Source: an uncultured Roseburia sp.
GTDB taxonomy: Bacteria; Bacillota; Clostridia; Lachnospirales; Lachnospiraceae
Length of the DNA stretch: 52,196 bases
Direction of reading: 5' to 3'
Assembly (NCBI GenBank): GCA_947564465.1
Contig: CANOCV010000019.1
Location: 1 to 52,196 of the forward strand
The notes under the pieces are model-generated. The model was not told the DNA's origin, did no database searches, and was given only the letters and a program-made list of their open reading frames with translations. Shown here in pieces: positions 25,375 to 32,186 of the stretch. Positions within the stretch are counted from its first letter, which is position 1; each line of letters starts with the position of its first letter. A program made the translations under genes and the position numbers.

Positions 25375-26143
25375 GTTTGCCTCCGTTCCTGCCTCCCGTT
25401 GTTAATATCGTCAGCGTTTCCGATATTTTCACATAAAGCTCTTCATCGCTCATATTTCCCCGATACAGCTGATGAAACACTTCCCCGTCTTTGATAAAAA
25501 GAACGCGTCCGGCATGGCTCGCCGCCTTTGTACTGTGCGTCACCATCAGGATTGTCTGCCCGTCCTCATTGATCGTATTAAACAGCTCCAAAAGGCTTTC
25601 GGTCGCCTTAGAATCTAACGCCCCTGTCGGCTCATCCGCAAGAATCAGCTGCGGCTTTATAATCAATGCCCTTGCCACCGCGGCACGCTGCTTCTGTCCG
25701 CCGGAAACCTCATACGGATATTTGTCCAAAAGTTTTTCTATTCCAAGCTTCGCCGCAATCGGAACCAGCCGTTTCTCCATCTCTTTATAATACATGCCGG
25801 AAAGTACCAGCGGCAAAACGATATTATCCCGCAGCGAAAAATTGTCCAGCAGATTAAAATCCTGAAATACAAATCCAAGATTTTCCCTCCGGAATGCGGA
25901 AATTTCTTTCTCCCTGATTTGCACGATATTCTTTTGATTCAAAAGAACCTCGCCGCCGGTAGGCTTATCAAGCGCCGCAAGAATATTTAAAAGCGTCGTC
26001 TTGCCGGACCCCGACTCTCCCATGATCGCAACATACTCTCCCTCCTCCACCGAAAAATTGATATCTGATAACGCCTGCACCTGGCTGCCGCCGAATCTCG
26101 TTGTGTATATTTTTTTTAAATGACTGACCTCTAATATTGACAT
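25367..26143 (-). CDS. BceA-type ABC transporter ATPase
   Basis: A 258-aa ATPase of the MacB/LolD/BceA group. Motifs are Walker A GESGSGKTT (about 40-48), Q-loop region FVFQDFNLLDNFS, signature VSGGQKQR, Walker B LILADEPTGALD and the H-loop LMVTHS. It powers the BceB-like permease encoded just downstream and probably gives resistance to, or senses, cell-wall-active peptides. The ATG has GGAGGG upstream. The region in front holds a BceR-type box (26283-26298) and a weak -10 at 26225-26230, so expression is likely induced by a BceRS-type system located elsewhere, possibly beyond the inserted mobile element. Confidence 0.92.
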   Translation of the reverse strand: MSILEVSHLKKIYTTRFGGSQVQALSDINFSVEEGEYVAIMGESGSGKTTLLNILAALDKPTGGEVLLNQKNIVQIREKEISAFRRENLGFVFQDFNLLDNFSLRDNIVLPLVLSGMYYKEMEKRLVPIAAKLGIEKLLDKYPYEVSGGQKQRAAVARALIIKPQLILADEPTGALDSKATESLLELFNTINEDGQTILMVTHSTKAASHAGRVLFIKDGEVFHQLYRGNMSDEELYVKISETLTILTTGGRNGGKHE

Positions 26144-26224
26144 ACGTCCCTCCTACTGTTATTTCTGACTTTTTACCTGCAAGGCAAGAGACATGGCGCC
26201 GTTGTCTGTGCCTCATCGATTGTC

Positions 26225-26298
26225 AGTATAACAAAACAGGAAAATGTAATCCATAGCTTTGGCTTACATTTTCCTGTCTTATCTTACAGTTTTGTAAG
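26225..26298 (-). promoter_or_regulatory. bceAB-like control region with a BceR-type box
   Basis: TTACA-gttt-TGTAA (inside the palindrome 26283-26298) matches the TNACA-N4-TGTAA consensus recalled for BceR-type regulators. The two arms of the adjacent hairpin also contain one TTACA/TGTAA half site each. On the minus strand TATACT (26225-26230) is a -10 candidate without a good -35, as expected of an activated promoter. The box lies about 55 bp upstream of the -10. Confidence 0.6.
26236..26287 (-). terminator. Hairpin between integrase and bceA-like gene
   Basis: A perfect 14-bp inverted repeat (26236-26249 and 26274-26287, ACAGGAAAATGTAA and its complement) with a 24-nt loop. On the minus strand TTTTG follows, so it could stop transcription coming from the integrase gene before it enters bceA. 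It could equally be paired regulator half sites. Confidence 0.5.
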
Positions 26299-26409
26299 GA
26301 TTATATTTATTTTATAACTCTTTACAAGTCTACAAATGTGTATTTCCAGCTATTTTTTCACATTAAATCTTTCATATCTCTACATATCCCTACATATCTC
26401 ACTCTTTAA

Positions 26410-26496
26410 TTGGTGTAAAATTGGTGTAAAATTTCCTGCTCTACGAAAATAAATGGTGTACAAATTTTATAACGATAATACACCAACTATTACACA
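26410..26496. repeat. Integrase arm-type repeat candidates (element end)
   Basis: TTGGTGTAAAA occurs twice in tandem (26410-26420, 26421-26431). A third variant TGGTGTACAAA is at 26454-26464, and an inverted copy TACACCAA at 26479-26486 is followed by TTACACA over the integrase stop. Repeated short sites between the integrase gene and the element end are where the Tn916 integrase N-terminal domain binds (DR-2 type). Further left there are ctacatat repeats (26377-26399). Confidence 0.6.
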
Positions 26497-27761
26497 AATT
26501 TTCTCTGCTGAATCACGTCTAATTTTTCGATCTCCCGCCGCATCCTCATATCATCTACATGATTATATATTTCCATAGTTATTTGTAAAGAATCGTGTCC
26601 CATTATTTTTTGAAGCGTTTTCATATCAATCCCGGCTTCGGCCATTCTGGTGCATCCGGTATGCCGCAATATATGCACCGTTATATTAGGAAGTAATACA
26701 GGCTCCCTATCCTCCTCCTCCGCTTTCTTTTGTTCCATCTGATTATAACTTTCTACGATCTCATGAAGATAATGGTCTAAATACGACACATGCCATAACT
26801 TATTTTGGGATGTTAAAAAAACAAAATCCTTACAACCATCTACTTCATAATTCTTTATCATAGATATCCGGAACATATACTCTTTTTGCTTTTTTATCGC
26901 ATGTATCGCCTCTGCGCTCAGCGGCACCTTTCTTACACTGCTTCTTGTCTTAGGTTTTGCGATATATAATTTTCTTTTAGAATTATCCTTCTCATAACAT
27001 GCATATAATAATTGGTGATTCACATCTATAAAACCATTTCTTAGGTCAATATCATTCCAGGTCAGTCCCGCAGCTTCACTTCCACGCAGAGCCGTTTCGA
27101 TCAAAAATACAAACATCCAATAATAATTACGGTATTTCCTGTTTGAAGCAACATATTGTAAAAAAATCGCCTGTTCTTCTAATGTTAAGGCTTCTCTTTT
27201 TTCTGTATAGACTTCCAGCTCCTTAAGGCAACCTTTGGCTACGTTCCGGGTGATATACTCCTCATTTACTGCATAATTTAATATAGCACACACATTTTTA
27301 TTCAATAATATTATGCTGCCTGCCCCAACTCCTTCATCCAGCATATCTTGATACAAACTAATAATATGGTTCCTTCGCAAACTGCCTATCTGCATATTAG
27401 CATACGGACGGTCTTTCATATTTTTATTCCAGATAACAGTATAATTATAAATGGTCTTTGCCTTTATTCCTTTTATCTTATATTTTAAATTAATATATTG
27501 TTCAAATAATTCATTCAACGTCATTCTACTGCCGTCATATAACACATTATTTCGCTTTTTTATCTCCTCCTCTTTCTCTCTCAAGGATTGTTCAACCCTT
27601 TTTCCTCTCGGTGTCACGTCACTTTCCACTAATTTCCAACTATACACCGTTTGACGCTTTCCACTGACATCCATATAACGATACATATACCGGCCATCTG
27701 ACCGCTGGCTTTCCCCACTCCTTAATATTCTCCCTTTCTTATCTCTACGTTTTTCACTCAT
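26490..27761 (-). CDS. int: Tn916-type tyrosine integrase
   Basis: A 423-aa site-specific recombinase that excises and integrates the element. The N-terminal 60 residues (SEKRRDKKGRILRSGESQR, then DGRYMYRY and VYSWKLVESD) closely match the arm-binding domain of Tn916 Int. The core-binding domain is about 80-185. The catalytic residues are visible: R226 (ALRGSE), K271, H363 and R366 (HILRH), H389 (MGHDS) and the nucleophile Y399 (EIYNHV). It is complete, with all catalytic residues, so the element should be able to move. A terminator hairpin lies between it and xis. The stop codon lies within the arm-type repeats of the element end. Confidence 0.95.
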   Translation of the reverse strand: MSEKRRDKKGRILRSGESQRSDGRYMYRYMDVSGKRQTVYSWKLVESDVTPRGKRVEQSLREKEEEIKKRNNVLYDGSRMTLNELFEQYINLKYKIKGIKAKTIYNYTVIWNKNMKDRPYANMQIGSLRRNHIISLYQDMLDEGVGAGSIILLNKNVCAILNYAVNEEYITRNVAKGCLKELEVYTEKREALTLEEQAIFLQYVASNRKYRNYYWMFVFLIETALRGSEAAGLTWNDIDLRNGFIDVNHQLLYACYEKDNSKRKLYIAKPKTRSSVRKVPLSAEAIHAIKKQKEYMFRISMIKNYEVDGCKDFVFLTSQNKLWHVSYLDHYLHEIVESYNQMEQKKAEEEDREPVLLPNITVHILRHTGCTRMAEAGIDMKTLQKIMGHDSLQITMEIYNHVDDMRMRREIEKLDVIQQRKFV

Positions 27762-27783
27762 CTTATAACTCCTTTATTTAATA

Positions 27784-27830
27784 ATAAAAAGAGCCTGAAT
27801 ATGATACCACATTGTACCATATCCAGACCC
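27784..27830 (-). terminator. Terminator between xis and int
   Basis: On the minus strand a 16-bp stem with G-U pairs (arms 27791-27806 and 27815-27830) is followed by TTTTTATTATT. It starts 17 bp after the xis stop and ends 23 bp before the int ATG, so it would reduce int transcription from the conjugation operon. Confidence 0.75.
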
Positions 27831-27847
27831 ACTTTTCTATATCGTCC

Positions 27848-28066
27848 TTATATTGAATATTGCCTTTCAAGATAAGCGTCAAAAACCCTTCTTTTTATTA
27901 ATCTTTTATTTCCATTCCATAAAACAAAAGAGCAATCTTCACTTTCTGACATAGCACGAATTTTATTAATTCCTATGCCGGAGTACGCTGCTGCCTCCGC
28001 AAGCGTCAAATGTGTCTTTTCCCATATAGGAACCTCATGTTCACTGATAATACCACCCTCTTTCAT
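27848..28066 (-). CDS. xis: Tn916-type excisionase
   Basis: A 72-aa winged-helix excisionase that directs the integrase towards excision. VPIWEKTHLTLAEAAAYSGI and then NKIRAM correspond to the MerR-like helix-turn-helix of Tn916 Xis ([20 protein letters not shown] in memory), and the wing reads FVLWNGNKRLIKRRVFDAYL. The first 11 residues (MKEGGIISEHE) are extra relative to Tn916 Xis. It starts 9 bp after the stop of the TcpC gene, so unlike in Tn916 it is directly fused to the transfer operon. It is followed by a terminator and then int. Confidence 0.92.
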   Translation of the reverse strand: MKEGGIISEHEVPIWEKTHLTLAEAAAYSGIGINKIRAMSESEDCSFVLWNGNKRLIKRRVFDAYLERQYSI

Positions 28067-28075
28067 CTTCCGCCG

Positions 28076-29029
28076 CTAATCGCTCCGCACAATCATCCAA
28101 TTTTCACCTTTTTTCAAAGTCAATCCATATTGCGATTTTTGGACAGCCTTTGTTTGCTCATCCAGATATTCAACTGTCATAGACACATAAATCCCCTCCG
28201 CTTCCTTTGAACATGACACAATATTTAATGCTGAAAATATATATTTTTCCATATGAACCGGTTTCAACGATCCATTTTTTACATAATATGCCAGTTCTTT
28301 TTCTTCGGCAGTTGGGTATAACTTAAAGAATGTATTTAAAAAATCCTCTATCTCACTCCTCTGATCTCCATTAACAGACGAATCATTATTTTGTTCCTGC
28401 GGTTCATAAGATGATTTCTCAAATTGTTCTGAAATTGTCGGATTCCTGACAATAACAAGATTTGTATTTTCATCCTGATAAACCCGGACACTATAAAAAG
28501 AGCTGCACACTTTCTGTTTTTCACCTTCTGTAATTAATTGCTCCACAGAATAAGTAACATCATATTCACGATTTTCTTTCGGTTCAATCTGCCAAATGGA
28601 TACATCCTTTACCGCCGAACTGGTAGGAATATCACTTCTGATCGTATCCTCATTCAGCATCTGTAAAAAAGATGTCAGGTACTCCTTTAACTTTTCTACA
28701 CGCTGTGCAATTGATTCACTATTATTGTCCCACGTATAATATACTTCCGCAAAATCAATCACAAAATTTTCAATTGCATTGGTATCTATTAACTTTTCCT
28801 GAATGACTTCCTTTTCATGGACTGTATGTACCTCGGCCGCAGTAAAGTTTTTATAGATGCCGAAGAACACACTAACCGCTAAAAGCGCCCACAAAACCTT
28901 TACTGCCTTGCGATTTACCCCGACTTCCATTACCGGCATATTCCCCTTAGTTTTTTTGACTTTCCCTTTTAATAAGTTTTTTATGTTTTGTTTTATATCC
29001 TTTAATCTCATTCCTATGCTTCCCTTCAT
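28076..29029 (-). CDS. TcpC/Orf13-like conjugation protein
   Basis: A 317-aa single-pass membrane protein of the TcpC family, the VirB8-like scaffold of Gram-positive conjugation machines. A basic cytoplasmic N-terminus (about 1-45) is followed by one membrane helix (about 48-65, VLWALLAVSVFFGIYKNF) and a two-lobed outer region made of two NTF2-like halves (about 85-200 and 220-315). The ATG at 29029 overlaps the TGA of the upstream hydrolase gene (ATGA), which indicates coupled translation, with GGAGG ahead; a later in-frame ATG (29011) is possible. It is the last transfer gene before xis. Confidence 0.88.
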   Translation of the reverse strand: MKGSIGMRLKDIKQNIKNLLKGKVKKTKGNMPVMEVGVNRKAVKVLWALLAVSVFFGIYKNFTAAEVHTVHEKEVIQEKLIDTNAIENFVIDFAEVYYTWDNNSESIAQRVEKLKEYLTSFLQMLNEDTIRSDIPTSSAVKDVSIWQIEPKENREYDVTYSVEQLITEGEKQKVCSSFYSVRVYQDENTNLVIVRNPTISEQFEKSSYEPQEQNNDSSVNGDQRSEIEDFLNTFFKLYPTAEEKELAYYVKNGSLKPVHMEKYIFSALNIVSCSKEAEGIYVSMTVEYLDEQTKAVQKSQYGLTLKKGENWMIVRSD

Positions 29030-30030
29030 AATTTTACCCTGCCACCTCCAACTATATGTTCCTGCCAATACTGCAATGTTAAATCCGTGTAGCCAATAGG
29101 ATCACCCGCATGATACATTTTATTGTTTCCTGTATATATCCCAACATGTGTTATGTACACATCCGTATTATATGTTCCCTGAAAAAATACTAAATCTCCT
29201 GGCTGCAACGAATCAATATCTATGCGCTGTGTACTATCATACTGCTCTTGCGCCGTTCGCGGTAAGCTAATTCCTGCTTTTCCATAACACCATTGAACCA
29301 AGCCCGAACAATCAAAAGATGTATCCGGATGATAACCGCCAAACACATATTTCCAGCCCTCATATTTCAAGGCTTCATCCATGACCATTTTTATCGTGTC
29401 ATTTTCCAGCGGAACCAAATACAAATAGCTTGACACCAACATCACATAAAACATGTTCCCATAATCATACCGCCAATTAAAACTTAATCGTATTGCAATT
29501 GGATCATCATATGGCGTTTTTTTTTCATTTGCTTTTTTCATTGCAAACTCTTGCGCTAACTCAAATGTATGTTTTTTCCCATTCACGGAGATAAAGTCAA
29601 TATATTTATCACCATAATTATACGATTGTATTGTTGTATTTAAATCGCATCCATTTTTTCCGGATTTTGCTAATAGCTCCGAAAAATATTTACATCCTTG
29701 TTGAATGGACTCTTCCGGCATAAGCGTATCTTTTGGCAGTCCAAGAGATTCCGAACACTGCATTACATCATTTCCCTTTCCTCCAGATTCGACCTGCATT
29801 ATAGCCATAAGATAATCACAATATTCCTCAATTCCATATTTTTCAGCATATTCTTTTATCAACGTGCCATACGCCAACACCTCATCTGATAAATTTCTCA
29901 TATCACCTGTATATATGATATCACCTCCTGTTCTATCTTCTTCCGCTGCCGATATAATCACAAAAAAAATTAAAATTCCAATCATAAAAGGAAATAGAAA
30001 CGACATAATCACATATCTTTTTATCTTCAT
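29026..30030 (-). CDS. Bifunctional lysozyme/NlpC-P60 hydrolase (Tn916 Orf14-like)
   Basis: A 334-aa cell-wall hydrolase that opens peptidoglycan for the transfer channel. It has an N-terminal membrane or signal segment (about 8-28), a lysozyme-like domain (about 50-190, with EEYCDYLMAIMQVESGGKG, whose E in QVESGG is the likely catalytic acid) and a C-terminal NlpC/P60 domain (about 215-334). In the latter the cysteine in SFDCSGLVQWCY, the histidine in TDVYITHVGIYTG and a polar third residue form the endopeptidase site. The two-domain order is the same as in Tn916 Orf14. It lies 5 bp after the VirB6-like gene. Confidence 0.92.
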   Translation of the reverse strand: MKIKRYVIMSFLFPFMIGILIFFVIISAAEEDRTGGDIIYTGDMRNLSDEVLAYGTLIKEYAEKYGIEEYCDYLMAIMQVESGGKGNDVMQCSESLGLPKDTLMPEESIQQGCKYFSELLAKSGKNGCDLNTTIQSYNYGDKYIDFISVNGKKHTFELAQEFAMKKANEKKTPYDDPIAIRLSFNWRYDYGNMFYVMLVSSYLYLVPLENDTIKMVMDEALKYEGWKYVFGGYHPDTSFDCSGLVQWCYGKAGISLPRTAQEQYDSTQRIDIDSLQPGDLVFFQGTYNTDVYITHVGIYTGNNKMYHAGDPIGYTDLTLQYWQEHIVGGGRVKL

Positions 30031-30035
30031 AGCGT

Positions 30036-32186
30036 TTACCTCTTTTCTATTTCCCCACTGCCTTTATTTGTTTCTTTTATTGGCCGCTTTAAACTCCTTA
30101 CGGAAGGTATTGTATGCGCCACATGTATGGACTGGTTTCTTTTACCATCCAATGTAACTTCCCGTCTGATTTTATTACGTTCTAATGTCCGCGGTACATT
30201 CATATCATGCCGCTCTAACGATTGTCCATTAGATACTTCCCCACTGCCTTCATTTGTTTCTTTTATTGGCCGCTTTAAACTCTTTACGGAAGGTATCGTA
30301 TGTGCCACATGCATAGGCCGATTTTTTTCACCATCCAATGGCACTTCCCGTCTGATTTTATTACGTTCTAATGTCCGCGGTACATTCATATCATGCCGCT
30401 CTAACGATTGTCCATTAGATTTTTGTTTTTCTAAAGAATCTGCTTTCCGTTTTTTCATAAGCAACTCCCGCCTTTTTTCCAAGCCTTGTTGAGATATCTG
30501 ATTTGCGCCGTCATTAACTAACGGTTTTCCATTTTCTAGGCTAACATCGTTTTTTAAATTCGATTTTTGCATTCTCATTTCCTTGATTGCCGGATTGCCC
30601 TCATATGTTGGCATATCAAATCTTTTTTCTTTATTCTGTTTTATATTATCTGTCACACGCCTCTCCACATTCGGCATATTTCTGACATCCGTCCTACGCT
30701 GACTTCCAGCATCTTCAAAACGCCTGCCTTTCTTTACATGTTCATGAGCTTCGTTAGCCTCTTGATTACCCGTACGCTCCATCTGTGTTTTAGCATTTTT
30801 CCTATACATTTTTCGTCCTAGTTTATTGTTTGCCCGCACCATTTGTCTTCGCATATGATAATAAAACATTCGGGAAAATCTTTTTCCTCCACTTTTTGTG
30901 TTATTTTCATCAAAACTGAACATTCCCATTATCTTTTCAAGATTCAAAAATACACCAGCAAATACTACTATTTGCAGAAAAGCAATCATAAAAAATGGAT
31001 AACCATTAGTAAACGAATATAGCATACTCGATATGCTAAATGCCACTGTAATAATCAATGTAATCCCCACACGCATCATTATGGTATTAAATAACAATGT
31101 GACCGCCTTTTTCCATTTTCCCTCTTGTAATGGAATCATAGACAATAAAAAACTAACTGGAAGAAAGAGCGCAAATATAATAAACAATATTTGAGACAAT
31201 AACATTAAGCCCGTCAATAAAAACACAAATATAGAAATTCCTATATTAAAGAAAAATAAAAAAATCGTCATACCAAGACGATTTCCAACCTCTGCCACAG
31301 TCAAATTTGCATTATCATTCTCTTCTATCTCTTCCTTTACAACCGCCTCCCTATCCTCACCACTATTGGTTGATGGACTAATTGAGACCAGCTTTTCGAT
31401 CCGCTCACTCCCTATACTCTCTTTATCTGTCGTTCCATACTGTAACAACAACCATGGTTGCTCTACTTGCACAGAAAACAAGCAATCCCGGATCAAATCT
31501 ACGCTATCCGCTCCCTTAATATCACTGTCTGGCATTACCATTTTAGTCCCTACATCAAGAACCGTTGTACTCAATTCTGATGAAAAATTATTCACCATTT
31601 TAATATAATCCGGAGCATAAGCAATAACAGCAGACGAAAAGACAAATACAACAACCAAATTTACCACTGCATGAACAGCCTTACTAACTTCACGCTTTAT
31701 CATTCCGGTATATGCAGCATAAACGCCAACGATCAACACTATTAAAAGTAACAATTTTAAATACAATCCATCCGGCGAAAATCCCTTCTTTGATACTCCG
31801 GCAAGAGTTTGTATATTCATTCCTATACTATTGGCCATATCCTTTATAAAATCAAGCTTATATGCTTCCTGCACTACATACCCAGTCCCATTTGATATGT
31901 ACAGGCTTAATGTCCAAATTACATCCGTCAAACTATATAACGCATACATTACGGATTTGCCAATTCCATCCTTCCAATTCCAGGGCAGCCATGCCCATGA
32001 ATTATCTACATAAAAATCAAGCTGATAATTTTTTAATGGATATTTAGAATATAGATTGCTGCTATTAATAGTTTCATCCACTAATCCTGCCGCCTTTACC
32101 TCTATAACATATACTCGCACAACGAATAACGCCGCCAATAAAGCAATAAAAATACCAATACTTATAACAATCCATTTTTTTTTCAT
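30036..32186 (-). CDS. VirB6-like conjugal membrane protein (Tn916 Orf15-like)
   Basis: A 716-aa polytopic protein that forms the membrane channel part of the transfer apparatus. An N-terminal helix (about 5-25), helices near 75-110, 140-160 and 165-188, and a cluster near 305-430 (IFLFFFNIGISIFVFLLTGL and following segments) account for the membrane part. The last 280 residues are a basic, low-complexity cytoplasmic tail. The tail ends with a tandem duplication of 62 residues (two copies of a block starting SNGQSLERHDMNVPRTLERN). The start overlaps the stop of the VirB4-like gene (ATGA). Such tails vary among Tn916 relatives. Confidence 0.87.
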   Translation of the reverse strand: MKKKWIVISIGIFIALLAALFVVRVYVIEVKAAGLVDETINSSNLYSKYPLKNYQLDFYVDNSWAWLPWNWKDGIGKSVMYALYSLTDVIWTLSLYISNGTGYVVQEAYKLDFIKDMANSIGMNIQTLAGVSKKGFSPDGLYLKLLLLIVLIVGVYAAYTGMIKREVSKAVHAVVNLVVVFVFSSAVIAYAPDYIKMVNNFSSELSTTVLDVGTKMVMPDSDIKGADSVDLIRDCLFSVQVEQPWLLLQYGTTDKESIGSERIEKLVSISPSTNSGEDREAVVKEEIEENDNANLTVAEVGNRLGMTIFLFFFNIGISIFVFLLTGLMLLSQILFIIFALFLPVSFLLSMIPLQEGKWKKAVTLLFNTIMMRVGITLIITVAFSISSMLYSFTNGYPFFMIAFLQIVVFAGVFLNLEKIMGMFSFDENNTKSGGKRFSRMFYYHMRRQMVRANNKLGRKMYRKNAKTQMERTGNQEANEAHEHVKKGRRFEDAGSQRRTDVRNMPNVERRVTDNIKQNKEKRFDMPTYEGNPAIKEMRMQKSNLKNDVSLENGKPLVNDGANQISQQGLEKRRELLMKKRKADSLEKQKSNGQSLERHDMNVPRTLERNKIRREVPLDGEKNRPMHVAHTIPSVKSLKRPIKETNEGSGEVSNGQSLERHDMNVPRTLERNKIRREVTLDGKRNQSIHVAHTIPSVRSLKRPIKETNKGSGEIEKR
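30051..30422. repeat. 186-bp tandem duplication in the Orf15-like gene
   Basis: Two in-frame copies begin at 30051 and 30237 and differ by only a small number of substitutions. The period of 186 bp equals 62 codons, so the frame is kept. The low divergence suggests a recent duplication. Confidence 0.88.
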
